This document shows, one piece after another, positions 34,691 through 46,660 of a DNA stretch of 64,000 bases (the first letter of the stretch is position 1; the number at the start of each line of letters is the position of its first letter). The stretch lies in NCBI GenBank assembly GCA_947579665.1, contig OX388343.1, positions 93,042,254 to 93,106,253 on the forward strand. Direction: 5' to 3'. The notes beneath the pieces were generated by a model. It did no database searches and was not told where the DNA came from. It saw nothing but the letters and a program-made list of their open reading frames with translations. The stretch is from Sympetrum striolatum. Taxonomy: Eukaryota; Arthropoda; Insecta; Odonata; Libellulidae. A program made the translations under genes and the position numbers.

Positions 34691-37600
34691 CCTAACTAAT
34701 ACTCTGATAGCAACAAATAGTATTAGTAGCTTTAGTCCCTTATTTTAATTTCGTAAATTTGATTTACCTTGGTTGCCTTGTTTGTGATTCTATGTTTCAG
34801 TCAACACCACGGAATTGTCATTTAGCAATTAAATTTTAAGTACTAAAATGGGTTGATCCCCTAAATTTCGCGTCAATCGAACGACCTGTTAACCGTTGTT
34901 CTAACTCAACCCGCTTTCAGCTTGTTGTAAAAAATTATTCACCATGTATGCAGGAGGTGAATAAATCTCTCACCAGTGAATTAAATATTTCCATTACGTA
35001 AGTTCAGTTTTTTAAAGTAATTCTGGATGTTACGAACAAATTTAAAACGCAATTAAATACACAAAATGGTATTTTTTATGTCAATTGAAATCCAAGTATA
35101 AATGTCGCTTTGTGATTTAAAAAAAGTTTTGCGCGTATATTTTCCCGATGGTCCATATTTTTGTGTTAACAGTTGATTAGATTTAACCGTTAAGCGTTGG
35201 ACGAATTGACTCGTAAAATGTATGCGTTGAAAGTTATATGAGATATGGAGAGGACCAATGCTTGCTGTTAATCGATATTTCACGACAACCATTACAGTGT
35301 TAATTGGCTTCTAGCGTATTTTGTAACCTGGGATCAATTTAACAAATCATCCTTGGGACGTAATGGGAAATCAGGTTTCGAGTTACGTACCTCGGTTTAG
35401 AACCACTACGTACCTCGAAGTGGTGCATACATACCGTACAACTCCGCGAAATCTATCGCCCCTATCGACCTACATAAACAGGTGGCCTAATGATGTCACC
35501 TACTTATTCTACACCATTCTTTCGAGTCGGAAAATCTATCGAAAAAATCGTGATAAGGCATTTTTAAGCCTCACTACCCTTAATCAGGACGTGTAAGATG
35601 TATTATTCCATTCACAGGTCATCCCAGGTTTTTCGAGGGAAATTATCGATCGCAGCGCCGCGAAGAGTACCGTGGTCTGCGAGGGAACTTGGCTATATTG
35701 GTTCTTTCTCGCCAAACGTCGCCTTTGGTGAGCACTTGATTAAAATTCCGTCCTACATCTGTAAGCACTCGGAGGGGGCGTGTGTTTGATGAAAAAATAT
35801 CACCATAGGCAAATTCTTCTCGGTCAGTTTTTTAGCGCGTTTTTTCCCGAGGAAAAAATGTGAACTTTCATTTTAGGCCACTCCAACACCATTCCTCAGT
35901 GGGAGTAGGGTTTCCGTGATGTGCCGCACTCCTGTTATTAGAAAGAAGATTAAGCTGTGGTTAAGTCAAACTGGGGTTGTAATTACTGGAGTAAACAGTT
36001 GTAATTACGTATCCACACGAATCAAAAACGAATCGTTTTTTAAGACGATCCCTCAGAAGTTACAAAAGGAAAATAAATTGGTTCATCAGTAATAATCAAT
36101 GATGGTAAAAGATAATAAAACATTTCTAATTGAGATTATCGTTAATTTTTTCATATAAATAGAGAAAAACAGCAGAGTATAATGGAATCAAGTATATAAT
36201 AACAACATTCTATAGTCTTTTATGACGTATCATCAGCTCCTTTGGAAATTAGCATGTAAAGGCCGCTAATATATGAGTCTAGCGGTATTAAATGAAGGTA
36301 GTTTCCATTACTACGCTTCTACCACTACCCAGAGTTTTACCTCTGGTACTTGTTTTGAAGAAAGAATCGTCCTGTGAACTCTAAACTCCCGAAAAATGCA
36401 GGAAGAGGAAGTGCTATAGCTGAGGATCGAGCCCAGTCGTCACCGTAGCAGAGATAACTTATAACAGCCACGCCTCCTAGTCTATTATGCTATGAAAGTT
36501 TATTCTAATGAAATGTATCCAAAATTTGTTGCTAAGAAGGGAAGAGACAGAATATCACCAATTTTAAAATTTAAATCAAGAATTTTTCAATTGATACGAT
36601 TTAGTCTAATAATTTAATATATATCCTCAAAATAATTCAATAAATATTAATGACACACTAATAAACGTTAACATCTAGATTGTAAAATTCAATTGAAGGC
36701 GAGTATTTTGCTAACTAAGTTTATATTTTCCGTTATCCTAAAAGAGAATGAAACATCTTCTTAGCGCATTCGACGTATTCCTTCAATAGTTTAATATCGC
36801 TTGAAACACATGATTCGAGTAATTTAGAAAATTAGGACATTGTTTAAATTACATCAAATTACAATTCTCTTGTTATTCTTTCTTCTCTAGCTCATTTGAC
36901 TTTATTCGGATTTTATTAAATTCGAATTTTTATCTTGATTTTCTAAATACACTTAAAGGCAGCTCAATTTCACCGATCTTATCGGAAAATCAATTCTATC
37001 AGCTTATTCATCGATTATTAGAAAGGAGAAATGGGTTTGAGAACTATAAAACTATAAACTGTTGTAATAATATATTTTATAGAATTTGTTGAGCGTTTTC
37101 AGTTGATGCATTAATTTTATTCTACGATTTTAATGCATAATGAAGTTAACTGCTGATCTACTTAATTCTACTCGATGCGGGTCGGTAGGAAACGAACGTG
37201 ACTGCGAATCTACGATCAGGGACGTCTCATAGTATACTTTTCTACCAGCAGGTAAATTCATTTCCCAGTGATTATGAATATACAAAAAGAATATCTTTCA
37301 CTGTGTATAACTCCAAATGATCGTTTTCCCCCAAAACATAACAACAGTCGCTATAATGATTCAAATAATTTTTACATTGTGTTATCTAACATATCATCAA
37401 GCTAATCTGAACACGATCGTGGTAAGTTTTATATCGTACAACCTTAAATGGGGCCGGATAAAATGTTGTTGTTTCAATAATTGGTCTCAGAGTTGTTTTC
37501 TTCCTCCATCATGGGATTCTTTGTTTTGAGAGGTAACTCGGAATTCATCCTCGGAAGCATTCAGAAGTCGCAAATAAAAATGAAAATGTGATTTAGAGCA

Positions 37601-39099
37601 GTGTCTGTTGGAATTCGCGTTTGCTGATGATTGGGCTAACAGGCAATGTCTGTTTGTTCATCCGATTGTTACCCTCCCCCCCTCTCGATGTGGTAGCAAC
37701 CTCTTAACATGGCGGTGCAATTGTTTGTCGCCTCACTCCCATTATCGCTTTTCATTCTGTAAATTTGCTCACTTCCATCTTATCGCCTCCATTCTGCTTC
37801 CTCAGTACGCTTTCGCGCCTTCATTTGTTACCCGTCAAAATCCATTTCCTTGCTTCCCATGCCGCCAAAAATTAGTTTACCTTAGAAACCTGGTTTACTT
37901 GATTATGGAGAGCTAAATAAAGGGCAATTATGGGCGTGGGTATGCCCGCGGAATCTTAACTGTGAAGCTCAACGAAGCGCAATTAGGGTAGGGTTTTACC
38001 CACGAAATATTTAAAGTTTTTTGGTAATTGTTTTAACTATGGGTGTTCACTAAGATATTTTCACCTCGCCACATTAAAAGGGCTTTATTATTATTAGGTG
38101 GAATCGGCTTCTAATGTTGATTATGATAATGACTCTAATTTACCAACCGGTGTACTCTGCACTTAATCATCTCAGTAGCTGTAACCACCACCAGGGGAAA
38201 TGTATCATAGTCAACCGTGTATACCTTCACATTTTTAATCCAATTAATGTGCTTTTTTAATCAATATATTAATTCATGATGGACGTGTAAATAATGTGTT
38301 AAGTTGATAAATCATATTCTTCCAAGAAATATACTAATAGTATTCATACGCAATGTATTTTGATCTAACTTTTAATACTAGATAGTGGAAACACCGCAGA
38401 ATTAATAAGATCATAAGCAGTAAATTGAAACTTTTACGCAAACTTCCTCGGTTAATTTCTTTGATCGTCCATCCTAAGTTTTTTAAACATGGAGTATTCA
38501 TTTAATCAGTTGTTATTTTCTGTATCCATTGCTCAGCATAACTAATAACTATATTTTATTATAGAAAAATGGTCAGAACACTAAATGGAAGAATCACTTT
38601 CTATGGCGTTGCGCCATCTACATATTGGTAGTGTAAGTTACATCCATCAATCGTTGTTATGCATTCTTATTATATTATTAACAATTATCTATTGTTGTTA
38701 TAATGTATGTTTTATGACCTTGCGTACCCTTCTTTCATACTTCCATATTGTTGCTGACCCCCTCGTCTGTAATTAATTTATTTTTCAACGAAATATTTTT
38801 TATGTATCTCAAAATAATTTTACATTCTAGAAACTTTTGTGAAACAGCTGATATGAAATTTACTTTAACTCATAAATTCAATTGGTTGAAAGAATAATAT
38901 GAAGATCTTCGGAGATTGATTTTTACTTTTTTGTCACATCTGTTCGTTAAATCACAGTCTCTAATCTTTACTTCGCGTATAAATTTAGTAAATTTATTTT
39001 GAAAATATGACAAAGTAGTAAATAACACAACCTCCATTGGATGATGTTTGAAATGGAACAAAAAATTGTTGTGTTACCCCGGGATGTTTGCAAATTAAA
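34691..39099. other. Long unassigned stretch
   Basis: No gene or element was recognised. A GC-richer patch at 35,340-35,900 has open frames, one starting MGNQVSSYVPRF, with no known match. Another at 37,600-37,920 has a 102-codon frame without motifs. Direct repeats of ACGTACCTCG occur at about 35,386 and 35,409. Confidence 0.45.
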
Positions 39100-39101
39100 T
39101 A

Positions 39102-39496
39102 CAGTAGAACCCCGGTAATCCGGACACTCGCTAATCCGGAACCCTTGGTAATCCGGACGGTCCATTGGGAGTTATGCAAACCCGCAACTTCTTCTAGTGA
39201 ACATATAAACACCCATATTAGTAGCAAGAAACGAGAGGTGGACAGACTACGCACTTGATTTAAAAATAAGAACGGTCGCGCAAAAGAAAATAACTAACTT
39301 TTTCGCTCGCTGATAATATTCATTCACTTTCTATGTTGTAATACCTTATGCAATACATACATGCATTATCTATAAAATATAATTTATGAGAAAAAATGTT
39401 TTTTACGTTATTTTTTGAAAACCTCGCTAATCCGGAAACCCCGCTAATCCGTACGCCTATGTGCCTGAATTCGTCCGGATTACCGGGGTTCTACTG
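39102..39496. mobile_element. 395-bp Tigger/pogo-like MITE
   Basis: Both ends carry a perfect 24-bp terminal inverted repeat beginning CAGTAGAACCCCGGTAATCC, flanked by TA on each side (39,100-39,101 and 39,497-39,498). CAGTAGAACCCCGnTnATCCG ends with TA duplication are typical of pogo/Tigger elements of the Tc1/mariner superfamily. Inside, the motif CGCTAATCCGGA is repeated near both ends in the same orientation, so the subterminal regions are repeated as well. No transposase reading frame is recognisable in the middle. Confidence 0.9.
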
Positions 39497-39589
39497 TAGT
39501 GTTCATCATTTTGTTAAAAATTTAAATTTAAAAATCAATCGTTACCGCCAATAGACACTGTAAATGATTGAGGATGGAGTGGTGAGTGT

Positions 39590-39945
39590 ATGAAAGCAAA
39601 AATATTTAATCTTTCAGTTATCATAATATATGTTCCTGCTACCATACTCTGACGAATGGAATATTTTCATTTGTCATGTGGTACAGGATAGAGAAAAATG
39701 TATCTTTTCTTCTGTCCCAGTCTTGATCATGGCTGTGATGAAATGAAAGCTACTGAAGTATGAGTGAATAATTGCACTATATTAATAATAATTTTGGTCT
39801 CTCCTTATGGAAGGCTAAGAAAAGAGTTACTCATAGAGTCATTGTGCTTCACTTGCGTGGACATGTTTCCCTTATAGCATTCCGAGTCAGTGAGGAAAGC
39901 AATGGCCAACTACCTCACTCCTCATCTTTAATATTAAAAAGGGTT
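39590..39945 (-). repeat. Dispersed repeat family R (copy 3)
   Basis: The reverse complement carries GATGAGGAGTGAGGTAGTT, GAAGCACAATGACTCTATG, CTTTTCTTAGCCTTCCATAA and ACTCATACTTCAGTAGCTTT in the same order as copy 2. It then continues past the end of copy 2 with sequence shared by copy 4 (plus strand AATGGAATATTTTCATTTGT and TACAGGATAGAGAAAAATG). Confidence 0.65.
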
Positions 39946-40250
39946 GCCCAAATTGGCTTCCACCCAAGGAAGGAGGAAAGAACTGCACATAAAACCTCCC
40001 TCAGGCAGCGCTCAGTTGAATAATAGAGTCTAAATCATAAAACACAACCCAAAATCTTAATGGGAATTATTTATCTATCAGATTATCCTTTGTCGCTGTA
40101 ACTCAGTCGCTTTGAGGAAAACAAAGTTAGAATATAGAGAAGATTTTTTTTAATTGTATCTTACGTTCTCTACAGGAGACCTACAGTAGAAGTGGTGATA
40201 GTGGAATCTGAAGGAATGTATGTTTTATATGATATACTTATATATGATTT

Positions 40251-40449
40251 TCCCAAGGAAAAACGGGCTTGAAAAAAGTCTGATGGGGCCGGGAATCGTA
40301 CCCGGGATCTTCCTCTATTCCTCTCTAAAAGCTACCCAGTCAGAACTGTTCTTAAGCTGAAGCTTAGATGGTTAAGACACCCTCCCGAAGATCCCGAGTT
40401 CGATTCTCGACCCCGTCAGTCTTTTTTCAAATCCGTTTTTCCTTGGGAT
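40251..40449. repeat. Head-to-head pair of tRNA-like units (locus 2)
   Basis: The left arm (40,251-40,312) is nearly the exact inverse of the right arm (40,388-40,449). Each runs from TCCCAAGGAAAAACGG through TTGAAAAAAGTCTGA to a T-arm-like block. The right unit, on the plus strand, has an A-box-like AGCTTAGATGGTTAAGACAC near 40,363 and a B box AGTTCGATTCTC, so it is the more complete tRNA-like head. The left unit has only the B-box half, reading GGGTACGATTCCCGG on the minus strand. The 75-base spacer is unique in the window. This is the same layout as at 19.8 kb. Confidence 0.65.
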
Positions 40450-41520
40450 TTTTCCTGGGTGCACGCACTTATGTGTAAAGTCACCTCATCGCTTTCCTTG
40501 GATCTATGATTTGTTTATGTATGATCTCTGGGGAATTATTCGAGCTAATTGTTAAACGCAAATGCAATTTTTAGTGATTTCAGATTATTTATTAATTTTA
40601 AATTAGTGTAGGCTGTAGGGTACTAGTGTAAAATAACATCGCCACCTGTCCAAATGATCAACTGTGGGAGTATAATAAAATATTAAAAATGTTAGAATGC
40701 TCTAAACGAATACAAAATGACCGTATAGTTAAAAATATTAGATATGTATAATTTATCAATTCGCCACTAACATATTTTAGTGCCTAATTTTCCTTTTTTT
40801 AGTACGAATACTAGAACGAAGCTCGAACTTACTCCGAATGGATCCAAAGGTCGTTGAATCGAGTGCTTCGAATGCCATAATTCCATCATTGCTAACCGAG
40901 TGGCGCTAACTCACAGAAGAAACGAACTCTCTTTGAGTTGCATCTGAGTGAAGCCCTCAACCGATGATGGAGTTGGGCACTCGACTATGTAATAGCATAG
41001 ACTAACTGTATAGTTACTCTAAGGTAACAGGAATCACCTTTTGTGGTATCGTCTCGTAAACAGTGACGCTTATTAAGAGATGTGAGCTAAGTCATCTGGC
41101 TGTTCTTAACGATTAATCTGGCGGTGGAAAAATCGGCAATCAATAAATGTTGACTTACAATGAAGAGCGAAGTTTGAAGAACTCACTTTATAAAGCGGTC
41201 TAACACGATCAACACATCGATGTATATCGATTATTTGACCGATCACGACTCGTGAACGAGATGCATCTACACTACTGAATCCTTTGAATATAGGTTTATG
41301 AGAATTTCAATACACTTAGGTACAGCAGCAAACTTAATGTTCCTCACTCTTTGGCGAGTCCATGTCTTTTCGGCTTTTGAGACTATTATTATAATAATCG
41401 GATGATTCTGGAAGTTTTGTAAAGCGTAATAAAGTTTTATTAATATATATATTTGCGTGCTTTAAGTTGGTTTGATTGTATGAGTACGTAAGGCGAGCAG
41501 TGGCCATTCTGATTATGTCG
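40450..41520. other. Unassigned DNA
   Basis: No gene or element was recognised. Confidence 0.5.
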
Positions 41521-41622
41521 CCCTTGGCAATGGACCCAGTGCCAAGGGGTTGATAATAATAATAATAATAATGCCGTTTCAAAAAATGAAAAAACTTTGT
41601 AAAGTTGTTTCATTTTTTGAAA
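41521..41622. repeat. Two strong hairpins around an (ATA)n run
   Basis: CCCTTGGCA (41,521-41,529) pairs perfectly with TGCCAAGGG (41,540-41,548). An (ATA)n stretch follows at about 41,553-41,572. A second hairpin, 41,577-41,622, has 21-base arms starting TTTCAAAAAATGAAA with one mismatch and a loop of four bases. The simple run resembles the 3' tail of the SINE whose copy C lies about 50 bases away. Confidence 0.65.
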
Positions 41623-41667
41623 TGTATATTCCATTCCACGAAGTCACGCTTCAGCATATCAATTTTT

Positions 41668-41914
41668 AATAATTATGCCGTCTTATTTTTATGGGCGAAT
41701 TTTAGCCTATGAAGGCTATTCCTCCAATTAACCCCCTTTCTTAATTTTATTCCTTTTTTGCATTTTTTTTAAATTTTATTATTATCACGCACACACAACA
41801 TACACAAACAACCATTCCCTAATCGGAAAAATCCGATTCGCTGGGTTTCGAACCTGGGACCGTGAGGTTGGAGCGTTTACGCGCTAGCACGTTAACCACT
41901 CCGCCACCACGGCC
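41668..41914 (-). mobile_element. tRNA-derived SINE, near full length (copy C)
   Basis: On the minus strand it begins GGCCGTGGTGGCGGAGTGG at 41,914. The A-box-like TGGCGGAGTGG and the B box GGTTCGAAACC follow, then the body blocks shared with copies A and B: TAGGGAATGGTTGTTTGTG, GGGGTTAATTGGAGGAATAG and CTAAAATTCGCCC. It ends near 41,668 in a short AT-rich tail. The 5' end is the most complete of the three copies. A substitution inside the B box may weaken it. Confidence 0.9.
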
Positions 41915-43469
41915 GGTAGGCTCCTATGGAAAGATTTTGCTCATTGTTTCGCATGGTTTATAAAAATGTTGAGTACCATTAAGAAGCATTATCACCCAAG
42001 CGAACCCCATGCTACTAAAATCGATCGCAGCTTGAAGGAAGTGGGCCGCAACTGAAGGATAAGAGCACCGCAATTACTGAAAGTGAGCCAGAGAGTTGGA
42101 TCTTAGGAAGACAAAGTTTAGTCTCTGTGAGATCCATTTCTCGATTCCATCGGATATTAGTTTCCCGGTGGCATTTCCATTGTATCGCGAGATAATTAAG
42201 ATCAAGCGTAGCTCAGGTGTCTCCGCGCCTCCATTAGCGAAATCTTCGTCACCGAGCGATAAACGGCTGCGTAAACTAGAAAACGATTAGAGGACAGAGT
42301 CTCGCGCACTTTTCACTATGAATATTCAAGTGCGCGACTTCCTCAACGGTTCATAAGTTAAAATCCAGAGAATTGAATTAGCACCAATATGCCGAGCACG
42401 CAGATGCATCACGACGCATTCCAACGTCCACGGTTTAATACCTCCCACGTCCTAGTTCAATCCTTCGAGGCGGGATGAATATTTTTCGGATCACAATACG
42501 CGATTTAAGACTTTTTAATGAGGATATTTTGAAAAGAAGGACTTGCTCCTCCTTAATTTATGAAAGTTTTATGAGACAACTTTGTTATAATTTTAGAAGA
42601 GCTGGATACAAAATGTAAAGGATTTAAATGATCAAATGTGAAAGTTCGGTGACAATTAATACCAAGCACGAAATTCGAACCCGTTGAATCAGAAAATTTT
42701 GAATTTGGTGCTGCAGTCATCATCAATCGAAAATTATGTTTGAAAGCAATTGTTATCGAGTAGTACATAGAACTCTAGTCAACTAATACTATAGTAACAA
42801 AAGTCTACTATAGAACTAGTCTAATTCTTGTAGACTATTATAGCTACTACAATAGTAGATGGAAGGTTTCGTTTTAAATAAACATATGTGTCTTACATCT
42901 CTCTCGTTTCTCTCGTGATCAACTTTGATAGTAATTGTTTGATTGAAGTCGACTTTACACAATGAAATATTAAATTCAGTGATTAAAAAGATTTAAATCG
43001 AATTTAATTATGGTATATTCGAGTCGTATTTTTCCTCGTAGTTAAAACCGTGGTAATCCCGTGTCGATTTAGGTTTCATTTTATACATATGTGCATATAT
43101 GCAATGAAGTTAAATGTTAGAGGCAAATATCAGTCATTTGATAGAATTAAGTTATATTCATAATTCGTCATGATCAAACCAATGCCCCTTAGCTATCGAA
43201 AGTTTGACGGAAGCGCAGCGCAGACCTGTTAAACTTACAAAAAATGGCGATTCTATTGTGATTATTCAAATTATTACTTCAAATACAATGGAGTGGGAGG
43301 AATTATTATATCTTTATCAGTACTCCTCGCATTGATAAACTGGCAACAACATTCATTAGGGTAAGGTTTTTATCTCCATGCACCTTAGAGCTATTTGCAT
43401 TTATCTATATCATCTTATTTTTGAGTAGCTATTAGTTTTTCGTTAATATTCTATAAGGAAAAGGGATGC
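41915..43469. other. Unassigned DNA with a CpG-rich hairpin
   Basis: No gene was recognised. The part from 42,080 to 42,480 is GC-richer and contains the hairpin at 42,302-42,337. The part at 42,780-42,870 repeats ACTATAG/CTATTATAG-type words in both orientations. Confidence 0.45.
42302..42337. repeat. Perfect 10-bp CpG-rich hairpin
   Basis: TCGCGCACTT (42,302-42,311) and AAGTGCGCGA (42,328-42,337) are exact inverse copies with a 16-base loop. It stands out because the arms are rich in CpG in an AT-rich neighbourhood. Confidence 0.55.
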
Positions 43470-43875
43470 AAGTGAAATTAATGTACGCTCATGCTATCAG
43501 TTTTTCCTACAATTTATTAATGGAATATTTGTTATTTGTCTTTTTATACAGGATGGAAGAAAATGCATCCTTAATTTAATTTTGTCTTAGTGTCTTGTCT
43601 TTATTTGCTCTTGTAATGGCTAACGATAGTATGAAAACCAATGAGGTATTGGCATTGATTAATGTCTCTCCTGATGGAATACCATGAGAAGTGTTCCTCA
43701 TTATATTTCATTTACGTTGGCTTGTTAAAACAATCTGGCATATAGGAAAGCGACTACTCACCTCCGACGGTTAGCCTCACTCCTCATTTAGTTGCCTCAA
43801 CCCCTTAACAAAGTTTTTTATAGCTAATGGAGGAGAGGATGAGGCTTATACCTAAGGTGAGGAGAATTAGGGTTT
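43470..43875 (-). repeat. Dispersed repeat family R (copy 4)
   Basis: The plus strand shares AATGGAATATTTG(T)TATTTGT, TACAGGATGGAAGAAAATG, GTCTCTCCTGATGGAA and GCCTCACTCCTCATTTAGTT with copy 3. On the minus strand it continues into GGGGTTGAGGCAACTAAATG, which matches the 5' part of copies 1 and 2. It is the longest copy but more diverged in the middle. Confidence 0.55.
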
Positions 43876-44544
43876 CTTTTCTACGTACAAGTTGCAGTTT
43901 CATGCCTTAATTGATGGTAATTTTACGAATGTTTCAGAAATGAGATGTGTCCAAATTTCAACGTTGTTCTCACCCTTTACTGGCTTCCTATAGCTACCTC
44001 TTCTCTTTCCTTGCATTGTTTTTTTAGAAAATGCCATATCAAAGATGTCCGATTCACTGTAAAATAAGACATTCTCGGTTTAATGGATGAGTATTCAGAA
44101 TGTCCTTAGAGAATGCAGACTCACTTTGCGGTTTTCCAACCTTGCGTTGCAATTAGCAAACTCCGGGACGGAAAGACATTAAGAACCGCGCCATTGCAAA
44201 TTGTCTGCTTTTAAATCATCAGCAAAGTCATTTTTCATCATTTCGCGAATGCCATTCGGATATAGAGGCGATTGAAGGCTCTTATGCGGCAATATTTTCG
44301 GAATTTGTCCGATTTTATTGACTCATATGATTGAAGATATTTCTAAAGCCTTGTTCCTCGAATTATCCTAACCGTAAATATAGGTCGATAGCAATAATGC
44401 AATAATAGTATCCCAAATATTAATTCAGAAAAATATCATATTTAAAAAGAGAAGTGATTAACTGCGGAAGTGACAAGGTCCACTAACAAGAGTTAGTGTG
44501 AGCCGCCACTTGCTTTGCCTGCTACGATTCTTCATGATGAGGCT
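43876..44544. other. Unassigned DNA
   Basis: No feature was recognised. Confidence 0.5.
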
Positions 44545-44620
44545 ACCATCTAAGATAGCTTAATTGGATTAGAGCATCCGCTCTGATGGGGAAGATTAAG
44601 GGTCGATTAATGTTTCACTT
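44545..44620 (+). repeat. tRNA-like SINE fragment
   Basis: TAGCTTAATTGGATTAGAGC (near 44,556) resembles a tRNA A box and D arm. It is followed by CATCCGCTCTGATGGGGAAG and a decayed B box GGGTCGATTAA. The layout matches the right-hand unit at 40.4 kb. Decay of the B box and lack of a pairing acceptor stem rule out a working tRNA. Confidence 0.45.
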
Positions 44621-45349
44621 TTTCACGTTTATTCCATAGATTATAAGGCTCTTTTGGAATCATAACTGAATTGCATGACGTTCTTATCTTTGGACTGATG
44701 GCAATTATTCTCCTCAAAATCTTATTTCCTGGTATCCGGATATCCTTTTTAGATTATAATCCGTGATTAAGAAATAAAACTGTTCTCTTTGATACAAAAT
44801 ACGATTTTTGAGAAAAGCAATAGAGTATTTTAAATTGAAACAAAATGCAATTTTAATTTCTCAACTGCGAGGATGACCGTAAACTGTAATAGAAATAAAA
44901 TCAATCTCTGCTTTAAATTTTTTTGCGGAATTTAACATTCTGGAAATTAATATAATTTTTATTAAGAGCAACACTTCCAAAGAGAAAGTCCACTGAAGTC
45001 AATGAGGAATAAGGTGAATTAATTACATTCATTGATATGTAAAAATCATTTATTCAGGTGGTGATCACCCAGTGCATCGAGGATACGTCGAAAAATGTTT
45101 TACCCAAAAATACTCAATCATTTCCCTATATTTCAACCATAAATTTTCATTTAAATAAGGGATATCACTAAATGGTATTTAAATATATTAACGAGATTAT
45201 GTCGAAATGCTCTCTAGTACCGATAAAATGTATTAGAGTTGATTGAATGTGCTTCCAATATCACTTATTTGAGGATCTAACGATTGTCGCAATGTGAAAC
45301 TTACTTCTCAAGTTCTACGTCACATAAAATGTCTTCCGTAATAATTATG
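44621..45349. other. Unassigned DNA
   Basis: No gene was recognised. AATGAGGAATAAGGTGAATT at about 45,000 weakly resembles the core of repeat family R. Confidence 0.45.
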
Positions 45350-46060
45350 AACATTTTTAGCGTCCCTTCGAAAACACCAAAGAGGTCGTGGGTAATTAAA
45401 AGGAAAAGTCGCGGCTCTCCGATCCAGTTCTCACCACCGCAGAGATATCGAGTAGTTTGAATTATATCCTCCTGCCTTTTGAGACAAGGAAATCCATTTG
45501 CGAAGCCACATTAATTGACGTGCAGCAGTTTTCGTAATCTGACGAAGGTCCGCTTCCAAAATGGACCCCGTGACGTAAGCCACGGCATCGAATGCCCAAA
45601 AAAATCGACGGCGGTGAGCCGTAAAACCCATCGTGACGTAACATTTCCCGAATCTTTCGCGGTATAATGCGCTGGAAATTTAGGTTAGGTCTACTTTCAG
45701 ATGTGCCGTGTTTGTGTACCGGGGAAAGTTGCGAAGGTCAATGGCGCGATGATGTGGTTGAAACTCGCCTTTTCCATCCGAGCCATGTGCTCCCATAAAA
45801 TTATGTTTTCTAATTATGGAACCGATTCTCCGGATGGTTTTTACGGACCGAATTTCGGGAGTAGTTTTGTATCCAGTCGTTTCAAATTTATGAAACAGTT
45901 TCTTTTGAATTTTCTTTGAAGTACGACTGGTCAAGGTTGGTGTTTCATCTACTTTGATGAATTTACCACATGTATAAATTAAACAGCTGGTGACGATAGA
46001 TACCGTTCGAAGAGCTAACATGAAATTTTGCTTTTTCATTCTGTTTTCTCCGTTTAGTAC
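45350..46060. other. GC-richer segment with unrecognised ORFs
   Basis: Open frames occur on both strands, the longest a 119-codon minus-strand frame (46,039-45,680) starting MKKQNFMLALRTVS and antisense to a 72-codon plus frame. The minus-strand frame is basic with a short hydrophobic start but shows no known domain, and no splice or promoter context was found. Probably non-coding. Confidence 0.2.
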
Positions 46061-46569
46061 ATGTACATATTCATTTTAAGCTACGGAACCTTTTTGTTTG
46101 ATCAGGGATGGACTTCAAAAGGAATGTTCCCTCGGCTATCTAAGTATACCCTATCTATTATATCATATATCATTGAATAACTATTGTCTTGGTGAAATTT
46201 CGGATTTAAAACGTTTGAATTTGGGATCAAAAGTGTTTTTTTATTATATGAACCAAAATTACCTATTTTCATTCCAAGTTTTTAATACAATTTTAATTTT
46301 TTAATTTTTTACACCTTTATGCAGCACAGAAAAACAAAGCTACCATCATTATAGTGGTTGCATTACGTTGATACCAAAATATGAACGACCTGCTAGTCTC
46401 AATAAATTTTTCCTTTTAACACATTGCATTAAATTAACTCGATATTTTTATTACTTAAATATGAAAGAACTTACCTAATTTAGTTATGATATAAAAATTT
46501 AAATCCATGGAGTGGAATCTCTCTGTAGCTTAAAGGCTTGAATTTTTAACTTTTTCATCGATACTGGAT

Positions 46570-46660
46570 CAGCGTAACAGCCCTCATGGGAATCGAACCC
46601 GGGGCTGCTTTCAAAGAAGGCGAACTAGTGCATCTCTTGAGGTCTTACTTAGTCGAGATA
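46570..46660 (-). repeat. tRNA-like SINE fragment
   Basis: The minus strand reads GCACTAGTTCGCC, then GCAGCCCCGGGTTCGATTCC with a good B box, then CATGAGGGCTGTTACGCTG. The D-arm half is poorly kept and no full cloverleaf forms, so this is a SINE head relic. Confidence 0.45.

Noticed and set aside
35363..35596. 77-codon frame starting MGNQVSS as a myristoylated protein
   Set aside because: No donor or promoter context and no similarity I can recognise. The MGN start alone is not evidence.
45680..46039. 119-codon minus-strand open frame as a gene
   Set aside because: No domain is recognised, composition is ordinary for chance frames in GC-richer DNA, and an antisense frame overlaps it.
46570..46660. 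Functional tRNA gene on the minus strand
   Set aside because: Good B box only; no cloverleaf can be drawn.
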